The notes: generated by a model not told the origin, from the letters alone. Counted from the first letter of the stretch, positions 11,112 through 20,178 are shown. The stretch: 64,000 nucleotides of DNA from Ruminococcus sp. YRD2003 (GCA_900109435.1 FNZT01000003.1:372001-436000); one strand, 5' to 3'. Program-made: numbers and translations.

Positions 11112-11921
11112 ATGAAAAAGAATCTTTCTATTTTTGCAGCAACTCTGATACTGACTGTTTCCCTCGCCTCCTGCGGCAAGGACAGCCTTGATAACGAGGA
11201 GATAAAAAAGCCTGAGCCGCCTTCTACTATGACAACTACTGTTACCACTACTACCACCACAACTACTACGACAAAGGCTACGACGAAAAAAACTACAAAA
11301 GCAACCACTACTACTGCCCGTACCACTGAAACAACTACAAAGACTTCAAAGACCGATTCCGCTTCACCTATCGGAAAGTGGAAAGTTTCGGGTGACGAAG
11401 ACAATGAAATAGCTGAATACTTAGCCGATTCCTCAGGCGAGGTAAATCTCAGCGACCTCGTCTTTGAATTCGACAATGAGTATTGTAAATTACAGGTCGA
11501 ATCAGACATTTCAAGTATGATGTGCCTGACTGATGAAGGTTTCAAATTCTATGACATTACTTATAAGGATATCAAATATGACGGCTCTGTTCTGACTCTG
11601 AATGCAGACGGTGAAACAATCGACTTCAAGCGCTGCGGCTCGCCCGACCCGAATTCAAAGTATGGAAAGTATACCTGCGATGAGCTCGAAGAAGATGAGT
11701 TTGAGGACGATGAGTTCAATAGTTATGAGTATTTCTTTGATTTCAGAAGCCCCGAAGAAGCGTATATGATCGCTGAGTTTTCTTTGAAGTACACCTACGA
11801 TGCCGAAAAGAAAACTATGAACCTTATGGGACAGAATGACATCGGCATCGAATTTGAAGGAAACAAGATGATAATGAAATCTTCAGACGGCTCCAGATCC
11901 GTCTTTGAACGCGCAGACTAA
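11112..11921 (+). CDS. Thr-rich lipoprotein of unknown function
   Basis: Predicted lipoprotein of 269 aa with lipobox LASC followed by a long run of Thr (about residues 36-85) encoded by repetitive ac-rich codons, then a C-terminal globular domain beginning IGKWKVSGDEDNEIAEYL. That domain has repeated strand-turn units and looks like the small lipocalin-like or DUF-type extracellular domains common in Ruminococcus, but no family can be named. It is placed between asnS and asnA in the same direction with a normal RBS (AAAAGGATG), so it probably shares the T-box-controlled transcript. Confidence 0.83.
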   Translation: MKKNLSIFAATLILTVSLASCGKDSLDNEEIKKPEPPSTMTTTVTTTTTTTTTTKATTKKTTKATTTTARTTETTTKTSKTDSASPIGKWKVSGDEDNEIAEYLADSSGEVNLSDLVFEFDNEYCKLQVESDISSMMCLTDEGFKFYDITYKDIKYDGSVLTLNADGETIDFKRCGSPDPNSKYGKYTCDELEEDEFEDDEFNSYEYFFDFRSPEEAYMIAEFSLKYTYDAEKKTMNLMGQNDIGIEFEGNKMIMKSSDGSRSVFERAD

Positions 11922-11996
11922 TATCACAATTCTCCGCACAGCAGCCGTCAATGGCGCCGACTGTTGTTATATATCCACGAAAGGAAAGTGAATTAT

Positions 11997-13007
11997 ATGT
12001 CAAGGTCACTTTATATACCCGAGGGCTATAAATCTGCTCTCACGCTGAGAGAAACTCAGCACGCTATCAAGTACATCAAGGACATTTTTCAGCAGGCTCT
12101 CTCGTTTGCACTGACTCTCGACCGTGTGTCCGCTCCCCTCATCGTCAGAAAAGGCAGCGGTATCAATGACGACCTAAACGGCGTTGAGCGAAAGGTCGAC
12201 TTCTCGATAAAAGAAATCGACGGCGAAGGCGAGGTCGTGCAGTCGCTTGCGAAGTGGAAGAGAATGGCTCTCTACCGCTACGGATACAAAGCAGGCGAGG
12301 GAATCTACACCGATATGAACGCTATCCGCCGCGATGACGATACCGACAACACCCACTCCATTTTCGTGGACCAGTGGGACTGGGAAAAAGTCATCACACG
12401 CGAGGACAGAAACATTCAGTTCCTCAAAGATACGGTAACATCAGTCGTCAAGGCTATCGCTTACACAAAGCGCAAGGTCAGCCTCCGCTACCCGCAGATA
12501 GCAGGTCAGATTTGTGAGAAGCCGTACTTCATCACGACTCAGGAGCTCGAAGACAAGTACCCCGACAAGACGGGTCACGAGCGTGAACGCCTCATCACTC
12601 AGGAACACAAGACCGTATTCCTTATGCAGATAGGCGGTAAGCTCGCGAGCGGAGAAAAGCACGACGGACGTGCTCCCGACTATGATGACTGGTCGCTCAA
12701 CGGCGATATCCTCATCTGGGACGACGTGCTCGACGATTCGCTCGAAGTATCATCTATGGGTATCAGAGTTGACGCTGATTCGCTCAAGTCTCAGCTTGCT
12801 GAATGCGGTGCTGAGGACAGAATGAAGTACCCTTACCACCAGATGATAGCAGACGGCACGCTCCCGCTCACCATAGGCGGAGGCATCGGTCAGTCGAGAC
12901 TGTGTATGCTCCTGCTCAACAAGGCGCATATCGGCGAGGTCCAGTCCTCGATATGGACGGACGAAATGGTGCAGAAATGCGCCGAGAACGGTATAACACT
13001 TCTCTAA
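11997..13007 (+). CDS. asnA: Aspartate-ammonia ligase (asparagine synthetase A)
   Basis: Makes asparagine from aspartate, ammonia and ATP. The 336-aa protein is structurally a class II synthetase-like enzyme. Visible family segments include ETQHAIKYIKDIFQQ, PLIVRKGSGINDDLNG, SIFVDQWDWEKVI and the C-terminal GGGIGQSRLCMLLL. ATG 11997 follows AAGGAAAG by 8 nt; the open frame from 11964 lacks an RBS. It is in line with asnS under the Asn T-box, so both charging and synthesis of asparagine would respond to uncharged tRNA-Asn. A good terminator follows. Confidence 0.95.
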   Translation: MSRSLYIPEGYKSALTLRETQHAIKYIKDIFQQALSFALTLDRVSAPLIVRKGSGINDDLNGVERKVDFSIKEIDGEGEVVQSLAKWKRMALYRYGYKAGEGIYTDMNAIRRDDDTDNTHSIFVDQWDWEKVITREDRNIQFLKDTVTSVVKAIAYTKRKVSLRYPQIAGQICEKPYFITTQELEDKYPDKTGHERERLITQEHKTVFLMQIGGKLASGEKHDGRAPDYDDWSLNGDILIWDDVLDDSLEVSSMGIRVDADSLKSQLAECGAEDRMKYPYHQMIADGTLPLTIGGGIGQSRLCMLLLNKAHIGEVQSSIWTDEMVQKCAENGITLL

Positions 13008-13015
13008 TAAGCAGA

Positions 13016-13048
13016 AAGGTGCTTCATAGTCATTGAAGCACCTTTTTT
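13016..13048 (+). terminator. Terminator of the asnS-asnA operon
   Basis: AAGGTGCTTCA pairs with TGAAGCACCTT (11 bp) with a 7-nt loop, followed by a T-run, 9 nt after the asnA stop. Confidence 0.9.
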
Positions 13049-13073
13049 ATCCACCGATAAGCTATTTTAACAG

Positions 13074-13102
13074 TTGACATACACTATTATTTTTAGTATA
13101 AT
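13074..13102 (+). promoter_or_regulatory. Full-consensus promoter of the GH53 gene
   Basis: TTGACA at 13074-13079 and TATAAT at 13097-13102 with a 17-nt spacer. This is an exact housekeeping consensus, 28 nt before the start codon. Confidence 0.85.
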
Positions 13103-13130
13103 TATCAAAAAAGCAGAAGGGAGTTTTCCT

Positions 13131-15098
13131 ATGCGGCTGAAAAGAATAATTTCGTCGGTTATGTCGATTCTGATAGCTCTTACTCCTGCATTTGCGGGAG
13201 CTCCGCAGAATGCACAGGCGGCTGAGCAGTCCGTTACTTTCAGCTACTTCGACACCAATATAAACGGCGGTGAGCCCATTCGCGGCGTTGATATCTCCTC
13301 CATAATCTCCATTGAAAACGCGGGAGTGAAGTTCTATAATGAGTACGGTCAGGAACAGGACATCTTCCAGACCCTTTCCGAGAACGGCGTCAACTATATC
13401 CGCATCCGTGTATGGAATGAGCCGAACGACGGAAACGGTCACACCTACGGCGGCGGAAATAATGACGTCAAGGTCGCGGGAGAGATAGGCAAGCGTGCAG
13501 CTAAGTACGGAATGAAGCTGCTCGTCGATATCCAGTATTCAGACTTCTGGGCTGACCCCGCCAAACAGACGCGCCCGAAATACTGGGCTTCGCACGACCA
13601 TGATACTCTCAAAGGCGAGATATACAAGTGGACAAAATGGGTGCTTGAATCAATTACCAATGACGGCGGAGATATCGGTATGGTCCAGGTCGGCAACGAA
13701 ACTAACTGCTTCTTCTGCGGCGAAAAGGATATGTATAAGATATGTGACCTCTTCGCGAGCGGCAACAAGGCTGTGCGTGACTTCGACCGAAATATCCTCA
13801 TCGCACACCACTTCGCCAACCCGAATAAGACCGACTACTACAAGTGGTACGCACAGGTCATGAACGAGTGCAGGCTCGACTATGACGTGTTCGCGACCTC
13901 TTATTATCCGTACTGGCACGGTTCGCTTGACAACCTCACTGACGTGCTCAAATACATCGGTGACACCTATCATAAGTACGTAATGGTCGCTGAAACCGCT
14001 TACCCGTACACTAACGATGACGGAGACGGCTTCGGCAATACCGTGACCTCGCAGTCCGCTAACGCCGACCTCAGATATCCGATATCAGTCGACGGACAGG
14101 CTCAGTGTCTGACCGACGTATTCCAAGCAGTTGCAAATACGGGCAAATGGGGGCTCGGCGTTTTCTACTGGGAGCCCGCGTGGCTCGGAACTGCCGATAA
14201 TATACCGTGGGAGCAGCGCAGGGCTCAGTGGAATACCTGCGGCAACGGCTGGGCGGCTGATGCAGCCAAGGAGTACGACAAGGACTGCACCGAGGCAGGC
14301 GGCTCCAGCTACGATAATCAGGCGCTTTTCGACAAGAACGGCAAGCCTCTCGATTCGCTGAAGGTGTTCACACGAATACTCCCTCAGCAGGAGAAAGTCA
14401 AGCCCGTTCAGGGAATTGAAATCTCTGATGGACAGTACCGCATAAAGAATGTCAACAGCGGCAAGTATCTCACTGTCGCAAACGGCAAAGGCAAGGCAGG
14501 TGTTTCGGTCACGCAGTATGAAGCCGACGGAGCCGCCGACTATAATACGTGGAATGTCCGCACCGTCGGTGATGGTACCTACGAAATATGGTCAGCTGTC
14601 GATGGCGGACAGACCTATCTCCTCGACCTCTACTCCGACAAGTCGAGCGACAGGGTAAATGTTGGCATTTTTACACGCTCCGACAGCGACTCGCAGAAGT
14701 TCATTTTCGTCGCCTCTGACAAGGGTATTTACATCACGACTAAGTCGAGCAAGGGGCGTTTTCCTGTCGAGATAGATGAGGTCGTGTCCGACGCGGACGG
14801 CAATGTCAGACGCGAACTCAGCAACGCTGTGGAGAACCTTTCATGGAAGCTTGAGCCTGTTGAGGAATACGTTCTTTTCGGCGACCTGAACAGCGATGAC
14901 AGGGTCGACACATTCGACCTCATTCTGCTCCGACAAAGTGTTGCGGGCGGTACCGCTGCAAGTGCGGCAGATGTCAACGATGACGGTGAAGCAGGTGTCG
15001 CTGACCTCGTTATGCTCGAACGCTTCCTTCTCGGTGCAGACAAACTTGACAAACCGTGTAAGGGAACTCCTCGCAATACCATAGTTCCCAGAGTCTGA
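13131..15098 (+). CDS. GH53 arabinogalactan endo-beta-1,4-galactanase with ricin-like module and dockerin
   Basis: Secreted cellulosomal enzyme of 655 aa that should cleave beta-1,4-galactan side chains of pectin. ATG 13131 is chosen for its RBS (GAAGGGAG) and signal peptide (residues 1-31, ending AQA). The GH53 domain spans about 45-415: RGVDISS start, acid/base Glu in VQVGNETN (about 190) and nucleophile Glu in VAETAYPY (about 288). A ricin-type beta-trefoil-like module follows (YRIKNVNSGKYLTV, about 430-560). The C-terminal dockerin has two Ca loops, GDLNSDDRVDTFDLILLRQ and DVNDDGEAGVADLVMLERF, for attachment to a cohesin scaffold. It stands alone between its own promoter and terminator. 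Confidence 0.93.
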   Translation: MRLKRIISSVMSILIALTPAFAGAPQNAQAAEQSVTFSYFDTNINGGEPIRGVDISSIISIENAGVKFYNEYGQEQDIFQTLSENGVNYIRIRVWNEPNDGNGHTYGGGNNDVKVAGEIGKRAAKYGMKLLVDIQYSDFWADPAKQTRPKYWASHDHDTLKGEIYKWTKWVLESITNDGGDIGMVQVGNETNCFFCGEKDMYKICDLFASGNKAVRDFDRNILIAHHFANPNKTDYYKWYAQVMNECRLDYDVFATSYYPYWHGSLDNLTDVLKYIGDTYHKYVMVAETAYPYTNDDGDGFGNTVTSQSANADLRYPISVDGQAQCLTDVFQAVANTGKWGLGVFYWEPAWLGTADNIPWEQRRAQWNTCGNGWAADAAKEYDKDCTEAGGSSYDNQALFDKNGKPLDSLKVFTRILPQQEKVKPVQGIEISDGQYRIKNVNSGKYLTVANGKGKAGVSVTQYEADGAADYNTWNVRTVGDGTYEIWSAVDGGQTYLLDLYSDKSSDRVNVGIFTRSDSDSQKFIFVASDKGIYITTKSSKGRFPVEIDEVVSDADGNVRRELSNAVENLSWKLEPVEEYVLFGDLNSDDRVDTFDLILLRQSVAGGTAASAADVNDDGEAGVADLVMLERFLLGADKLDKPCKGTPRNTIVPRV

Positions 15099-15125
15099 AC
15101 TTTTTTCAACTACAGATAAAAGAAA

Positions 15126-15152
15126 ACTCCCGCTTTAGCTCGAAGCGGGAGT
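15126..15152. terminator. Bidirectional terminator between GH53 gene and cysK
   Basis: ACTCCCGCTT pairs with AAGCGGGAGT around a 7-nt loop. AAAA before and T-rich sequence after allow termination of both convergent genes. Confidence 0.85.
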
Positions 15153-15169
15153 AATTCTTTGCTTTTAAA

Positions 15170-16096
15170 TCAGTCAAACATAGGAGTTGAAAGGTATCTC
15201 TCACCTGTATCGGGAAGGAGAGCAACTATCGTCTTGCCCTTGTTCTCGGGACGCTTTGCGAGCTGAATAGCTGCCCACAGAGATGCACCCGAGGATATGC
15301 CTACGAGAACACCTTCACTGCGTACTATCTTTCTGCCTGTCTCGAATGCGTCTTCGTTCTGAACACGTATAACTTCGTCGTAAATGCTTGTATTGAGCGT
15401 TTCGGGGACGAAACCTGCTCCGATACCCTGTATCTTGTGAGGACCTGCCTTGCCTTCGGAGAGTACGGGAGAACTGTCGGGCTCGACTGCTACTACCTTA
15501 ACATTGCTGTTCTGAGACTTGAGATATGCGCCTACACCGCTGAGGGTTCCGCCTGTACCGACTCCTGCAACGAATATGTCGACCTTACCGTCTGTGTCGT
15601 TCCATATCTCGACGCCTGTGGTACGCTCGTGTACAGCAGGGTTAGCGGGATTGGTGAACTGCGAAGGAATGAAGCTGTTCGGTATCTCTGCTGCAAGCTC
15701 ATTCGCTTTCTCAATTGCGCCCTTCATGCCCTTGGAACCGTCTGTTAGTACGAGCTCTGCTCCGTATGCCTTCATGAGATTACGGCGCTCGATGCTCATT
15801 GTCTCGGGCATTGTGATGATGAGTCTGTATCCGCGCGAAGCTGCAACAGATGCAAGTCCGATACCTGTATTGCCACTGGTAGGCTCGATGATAACGCTGC
15901 CTTCTTTGAGAAGTCCTTTTTCCTCGGCGTCGTCGATCATAGCCTTTGCGATCCTGTCCTTTACACTTCCTGCGGGATTGAAGTACTCGAGCTTAACAAG
16001 AAGCTTTGCTTCAAGTCCGAGCTCCTTCTCAATGTTTCCGAGTTCGAGGATAGGTGTATTGCCGATGAGGTCAGTAATTTTGCTGTAAACTTTCAT
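15170..16096 (-). CDS. cysK: Cysteine synthase A (O-acetylserine thiol-lyase)
   Basis: PLP enzyme making cysteine from O-acetylserine and sulfide, 308 aa. The PLP lysine lies in [15 protein letters not shown], the substrate loop is [12 protein letters not shown], and the phosphate loop is [11 protein letters not shown]. All key positions and length fit CysK rather than CBS or threonine synthase. RBS AAAGGAG precedes the start. The promoter 120 nt upstream is flanked by two copies of a CCTATA-containing motif also related to the palindrome in front of the Rrf2 gene, which suggests CymR-like control. Confidence 0.95.
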   Translation of the reverse strand: MKVYSKITDLIGNTPILELGNIEKELGLEAKLLVKLEYFNPAGSVKDRIAKAMIDDAEEKGLLKEGSVIIEPTSGNTGIGLASVAASRGYRLIITMPETMSIERRNLMKAYGAELVLTDGSKGMKGAIEKANELAAEIPNSFIPSQFTNPANPAVHERTTGVEIWNDTDGKVDIFVAGVGTGGTLSGVGAYLKSQNSNVKVVAVEPDSSPVLSEGKAGPHKIQGIGAGFVPETLNTSIYDEVIRVQNEDAFETGRKIVRSEGVLVGISSGASLWAAIQLAKRPENKGKTIVALLPDTGERYLSTPMFD

Positions 16097-16197
16097 AATA
16101 TTTCTCCTTTATATATAATAGTTGATGTTGGGTACGAATGAAGTGCTTCAACATCGTTTATCCATAATAAACATATCAATACCGCCTTACAACTCAT

Positions 16198-16291
16198 TTC
16201 CTATAGGTTTGCTATGTTTATATTATATCAGGTGTTTTGCGGTTTGTCAATACCTTTTTTGAATTTTTTCCTATAAATTTACTATGAATTA
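16198..16291 (-). promoter_or_regulatory. cysK promoter with two operator-like repeats
   Basis: Minus-strand TTGACA (16245-16250) and TATAAT (16222-16227), spacer 17. A near-repeat TTCCTATA-rr-TTT-r-CTATG occurs at about 16198-16215 and again at about 16269-16285, one copy downstream of the -10 and one upstream of the -35. The leader also contains the inverted repeat GATGTTG...CAACATC near 16115-16155. Confidence 0.65.
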
Positions 16292-16341
16292 AAATCACCC
16301 GCAATAAGCTATTGTTTTTCGCGCTTCCCTTAACAGAAAAA

Positions 16342-16387
16342 GTGGGCTGCCGAACCGTAATCTTGCATTACGTATTCGGCAGCCCAC
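16342..16387 (-). terminator. Terminator of the flavodoxin-ferredoxin gene
   Basis: A 13-bp stem GTGGGCTGCCGAA/TTCGGCAGCCCAC encloses a second stem CGTAAT/ATTACG. On the minus strand it is followed by TTTTT, placing it after the gene at 16425-17210. Confidence 0.85.
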
Positions 16388-16424
16388 GAAACTGCCCGAG
16401 AGTTCTCCCTTCGGGAGTGACTTT

Positions 16425-17210
16425 TTATTCCGTTATCTTCCCCGCAGACTTCCAGTCGCTGTACTCGGGACAGACATACCTGTTCCGTCCCTCAGTCTTT
16501 TTGCCGATGTTTATCGCCTTTGCGGGGCATCTGTTCACACAGGAGTAACAGCCTATGCAATAGCGGTCAAAATGCGGAACTCCTGTTGGTGAGAGGCGCA
16601 CGTTGTTGACGGGACAGACGCTCTCGCACCTGCCGCAGCTCACGCAGTCCTCGCTGACAATGTACTTGCTGCTGCTGACAAAAAAGCGGTTGAACATATA
16701 GTTGACCGTTCCCGAAGCAAGTCCCGCAAACGGCGTATCGTCGAATTTTTCAATCATAGAGCCGAGCATTATGCGGTCGGAGAGTGTCTTCATCAGCGGA
16801 AGCGAAGCCTTTATCTTGACCTCTGCCTCTTCGGGGGTGGAAAGGTCGCTGCCGCTTAGGTAGTTATTCGGCATAGGCACCCCGCACGACCCCATATAAG
16901 CCATATCCTTCGCGTAAGCAAGCTTTTCGAGAGGATACTCGAAGTCGCCTGTCTGTGAGCCCATGGTCGCGATGAAGTATATCTGCTCGCTGCCTGTGAG
17001 CTCCGCGCGGGCAATGACCTTCTCTATCAGCTTGGGGAATCTCCATGCGTATATCGGTGCACAGAATACGAACGGCTTGACTGAGTTGAATCTTAGCGGA
17101 CGCTTGTATTTGAGCACCTCGCCGAGGTCTACACACTCGTCACCGACGTGGTCGGCTATGTATTCTGCGACAAATTTTGTATTTCCTGTGCCTGTGAAAT
17201 AAAGTATCAT
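16425..17210 (-). CDS. EFR1-type flavodoxin/ferredoxin fusion protein
   Basis: A 261-aa electron-transfer protein. The N-terminal half is flavodoxin-like with the FMN-phosphate loop FTGTGNTKFVAEYIA. The C-terminal half has two 4Fe-4S motifs, CVSCGRCESVCPV and CIGCYSCVNRCPA. This arrangement is typical of the EFR1 (flavodoxin plus bacterial ferredoxin) family widespread in anaerobic Firmicutes; the physiological partner is generally unknown. It has its own promoter at 17239-17267 and terminator, and is not linked to the sigma-factor genes upstream. Confidence 0.92.
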   Translation of the reverse strand: MILYFTGTGNTKFVAEYIADHVGDECVDLGEVLKYKRPLRFNSVKPFVFCAPIYAWRFPKLIEKVIARAELTGSEQIYFIATMGSQTGDFEYPLEKLAYAKDMAYMGSCGVPMPNNYLSGSDLSTPEEAEVKIKASLPLMKTLSDRIMLGSMIEKFDDTPFAGLASGTVNYMFNRFFVSSSKYIVSEDCVSCGRCESVCPVNNVRLSPTGVPHFDRYCIGCYSCVNRCPAKAINIGKKTEGRNRYVCPEYSDWKSAGKITE

Positions 17211-17238
17211 AATAACGCCTCCTTATCAGGATACGTAT

Positions 17239-17267
17239 ATTATAGCACAGGTATCATGAAAAATCAA
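17239..17267 (-). promoter_or_regulatory. Promoter of the flavodoxin-ferredoxin gene
   Basis: Minus-strand TTGATT (17262-17267) and TATAAT (17239-17244) with 17-nt spacing, between the end of the anti-sigma-like gene and the start of this gene. Confidence 0.75.
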
Positions 17268-17274
17268 CAGTGAT

Positions 17275-19464
17275 TCAATTGTTTTCAAGCAGACCGACCT
17301 CAGCTATTTTCCAGCGGTCGTCTTCGTACTCGAATCTGAACTCGCACCGCGTTTTAGTCGTTACTATACCCGAATCAATCTCACTTGGATTTCCGCTTAC
17401 ATAGTCAGCTATGACAATGTATGAATCACCGCGCTTTTCAGGCTCGCTGACAGTAAATCGTGCATTGAGTGGATACCACGGCATCCAGCATATCGTCCTG
17501 TTTGTATTCCTATAAAGCTCGCCGTTCCTGTAAATAAACATCGAAACGAACGGGCTGTTCTGGAGCTCCTCGCTGGACGGATTCTCCCATGTATAGCCGT
17601 CGGGATAGTCGCCAAAGTCTCTGTCTACAATGGGTATGGAACGTAGCGCGCTGTAATAGGGAGATGAAAAATTGTTGAGGTAGTCCTGCGTGAACAGCTC
17701 CTTCAGTGAGTTGTCGATATCTTCGGGCGTTCTCTTGTCAGGGTGAGAGTAAGGTGCAAAATAAGCGCTGATTTCTGTCTTGTCGCTGATATTGGTATTG
17801 TATACTATTGTTCTGGAACTGTCTATATAATCGTATGACATGAGCGCATTAATAGTATAATTGTAAGAGTATACCATGCTCTCAAAGTATACGGTTTCCG
17901 GTGCTGTTTCGCTCACGAGCTGCTCGACCTCAGAGATAAGCCACCTGCCCTCTGCATCCTTTGTCAGCTTAAACTCGTACTTAAAAGGAAGTGAGTTTAC
18001 CTCGGCATTAGTAAACTTCATTCCTGCCTCGCGGCGGAACACTATCTCAGAATCGGTCTTGCTGATTATGTTCGGCTCGTCTGTAAAGGGAGCGATATAT
18101 CGGAGGTTTTCGTTATTCTCCAACAGTCTGTACATTTCGCCCTTGTACTCCACGAAAGCCTCCCCCTTATAGTCGCAGAGAGAGCGAAGTGCGTCATCAC
18201 TTATCGTATCGCCCTCGTTTACGTTGTCGTCAAGCTTGTAGAAAGCATCGACATAAAGCCCGAAGGCGAAGTCAGTCATTCCTGAACTGCTCTTTATCTC
18301 GTCAATAGTGTGGGCGTTCCAGAACGGATTGTTCCTGTTGCTGTAGTCGTCCTCTATCCTGTAAAGTCTGACTTCGGTGTTGTCTATAACGGTGTTGTCT
18401 ATAACTTTATTGTAGAACGTGAAACTGCATTCGGTGCTCGCGGGACGTTCATGGATATACTCCATAAGCTGAACATAGCGGTCGGATAGATTCTTTGCCG
18501 TACCAAGAACGTCGATTTGTGCTTCCAACGGCTTGACATTTGCCTTTTCTCCGTCAATTATTCTCGATGCTATGCGCCATTCACTCTGATCGTTGCGTGC
18601 TACCTCAAAAACATAAGGCATTACGGCAGTGTTTTTGACGATATCATCGGCTGATGAATCAAATACCATTACCTCTGAGTTGAAATCGACCTTTATGGTG
18701 AATGAATCATCGCTTTTATCGGTGATCTCAAATTTATCATAGGTCAGGTGTTTGCTGACATCAATAATATAATCGACATAGTAGGTGTAAAGCTCTCCGT
18801 TATAGATAAAGAATCTTGCATTAGCGTCACCCGCGTAAAAATCGTAGGAAGAATAGCTCTCTCCATCAACGAAACTGCTCTTGTCGATCGCATCTCTCAG
18901 ATCAAAATTATCATTGAGGAATCCGTCAGTCATATACTTCGCGCCGAGTTCGCGGAAATCAGCCATGCTGTTTATACTTGTATCGGCATAGCGTGCGATC
19001 GTGACATCCTCTCCATCTACGGAGAACACTACCTTAGTATTCGGGTCTGACTCAGGGCACTCTATGCGCGTACAGAAATCAGCATAGCCGTCGAGAAGGT
19101 AAGCTGCTATTTTTTCGTAGTCCTCCTGAGTTGACGGCGACATCATATCTACCGCAACTCTGTCGTTGAAGCCGTCAAGAGTGCCGTTTTTCACGTAGTA
19201 CACAAGCCCGCCCGAGCCTGCAAGGAGAACTCCCGCGGCTGCCACGGAGGCAAGCCTGCGCTTCCATACGGGACGTGAATAACGCTCCACGCCGCTGACT
19301 GTTATGCCCTCGTTAAAGGATACATCGCCTGTATCCTTATTGAACTTTCTTTCGCTCATTTTATATATCCTGTTCCTTTCCTCGGCTGAGAGGAGAGGCA
19401 GCTGCTCGGGAAACTCATTCCCAATGCGGCTGAACAGGTCGTCTATATCGTGCTTTTTGCTCAT
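17275..19464 (-). CDS. Single-pass membrane protein with three-repeat ectodomain, putative anti-sigma partner
   Basis: A 729-aa protein encoded 4 nt overlapping (ATGA) the ECF sigma gene, the usual arrangement for a sigma/anti-sigma pair. The first 70 residues are cytoplasmic and end with GITVSGVERYSRPVWKRR; a membrane helix follows at about 71-91. The rest is extracellular. Three related units are visible: GELY at 223, GEMY at 442 and GELY at 648, each followed about 65-75 residues later by a W-x-I turn (296, 508, 718). No zinc anti-sigma (HxxxCxxC) motif is present. The cytoplasmic motif recurs in the membrane proteins at 33373, 34317 and 53638, which supports a shared regulatory role. Function is inferred from context. 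Confidence 0.8.
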   Translation of the reverse strand: MSKKHDIDDLFSRIGNEFPEQLPLLSAEERNRIYKMSERKFNKDTGDVSFNEGITVSGVERYSRPVWKRRLASVAAAGVLLAGSGGLVYYVKNGTLDGFNDRVAVDMMSPSTQEDYEKIAAYLLDGYADFCTRIECPESDPNTKVVFSVDGEDVTIARYADTSINSMADFRELGAKYMTDGFLNDNFDLRDAIDKSSFVDGESYSSYDFYAGDANARFFIYNGELYTYYVDYIIDVSKHLTYDKFEITDKSDDSFTIKVDFNSEVMVFDSSADDIVKNTAVMPYVFEVARNDQSEWRIASRIIDGEKANVKPLEAQIDVLGTAKNLSDRYVQLMEYIHERPASTECSFTFYNKVIDNTVIDNTEVRLYRIEDDYSNRNNPFWNAHTIDEIKSSSGMTDFAFGLYVDAFYKLDDNVNEGDTISDDALRSLCDYKGEAFVEYKGEMYRLLENNENLRYIAPFTDEPNIISKTDSEIVFRREAGMKFTNAEVNSLPFKYEFKLTKDAEGRWLISEVEQLVSETAPETVYFESMVYSYNYTINALMSYDYIDSSRTIVYNTNISDKTEISAYFAPYSHPDKRTPEDIDNSLKELFTQDYLNNFSSPYYSALRSIPIVDRDFGDYPDGYTWENPSSEELQNSPFVSMFIYRNGELYRNTNRTICWMPWYPLNARFTVSEPEKRGDSYIVIADYVSGNPSEIDSGIVTTKTRCEFRFEYEDDRWKIAEVGLLENN

Positions 19465-20027
19465 ATGTCCTCAACTCCCCTTTCCGACAGCAGCTCCTTC
19501 AGCTTTGCACGCGCGCGGACGCTTCGCTTCTGGACTGCCGAGTCAGTCATTTTCAGAACTGCCGCTATCTCGCGGACTGTCCTGCCGTAATAATACTGCT
19601 GTGTGATTATTGTAGTGTCGGGCTCTCCGAGGCTCGCGACGCAGCTCATAAGTATGCTGCTGAGCTCGGAACGTTCAACGTTTGCTGCAATATCCTCTTC
19701 GGAATGCAGCTCCCCTGCTGTGTCTTCTATCGGTACCGAACGCCCGCTTCGTGCTGACAGTCTGCGGAAATAGTCCGTTGCCGTCCTGCGTGTGATGAGT
19801 CCGATGATCCCGCGAAGGTCGCCGTCGTAGCCGTTGTCGCCGCTGCACGCGCGGTAGACCTCCGCAAAAACGTCGCTGACACATTCTTCAATGTCCTCAC
19901 GGCTCGCACAGCTTTTCAGCTTTATAGCTGCTATCGCGTACACGTATGCACAGTACTCGTCGAAAAGCGTGCGTCTCCCCTTTTCGGCAGACACTTGCAT
20001 AAGCTCTCTGAGTTCGCTGTCCGTCAT
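19461..20027 (-). CDS. ECF-type RNA polymerase sigma factor (group shared with 53072)
   Basis: A 188-aa sigma-70 family protein with region 2 (LFDEYCAYVYAIAAIKL, REDIEECVSDVFAEVYRA, RRTATDYFRRLSAR) and region 4 (TIITQQYYYGRTVREIAAVL, then SAVQKRSVRARAKLKELLSE). ATG 20027 is preferred over the upstream in-frame start at 20090 because AAAGGTGGTGACC precedes it and the alignment with the sigma factor at 53072 begins there. The two share FDEY-x-x-YVYAI and LGEPD-T-I. It has a sigma-A promoter at 20114-20142 and precedes the membrane protein gene by overlap. Confidence 0.92.
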   Translation of the reverse strand: MTDSELRELMQVSAEKGRRTLFDEYCAYVYAIAAIKLKSCASREDIEECVSDVFAEVYRACSGDNGYDGDLRGIIGLITRRTATDYFRRLSARSGRSVPIEDTAGELHSEEDIAANVERSELSSILMSCVASLGEPDTTIITQQYYYGRTVREIAAVLKMTDSAVQKRSVRARAKLKELLSERGVEDI

Positions 20028-20113
20028 ATGGTCACCACCTTTGAAACGTTTCAATATTACTACTCGCACTACACATTCGCTTTCGGACACTGTACAGAGA
20101 ATTTCTTTTACTT

Positions 20114-20142
20114 ATTATAACATACAAGCCGATTCTGTCAAG
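20114..20142 (-). promoter_or_regulatory. Sigma-A-type promoter of the ECF sigma operon
   Basis: Minus-strand TTGACA (20137-20142) and TATAAT (20114-20119), spacer 17. The -35 box abuts the T-run of the upstream mannanase terminator. The leader carries the palindrome TGAAACGTTTCA about 25 nt before the start codon. Confidence 0.8.
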
Positions 20143-20178
20143 AAAAAAACTTACCGAGCCGCAATTCGGCTCGGTAAG
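20143..20178 (-). terminator. Terminator of the GH26 gene
   Basis: CTTACCGAGCCG pairs with CGGCTCGGTAAG (12 bp) around a 5-nt loop, followed on the minus strand by TTTTTT. Confidence 0.92.

Noticed and set aside
11215..11345. Possible short tandem repeat array or CRISPR-like repeat (act/aca-rich)
   Set aside because: It is a Thr-rich coding linker in a lipoprotein; similar Thr-codon tracts occur in several secreted proteins here. No repeat-spacer structure anywhere in the window.
16097..16215. SAM or T-box riboswitch before cysK
   Set aside because: The leader lacks T-box sequence, a terminator, or SAM riboswitch core; only a short hairpin is present.
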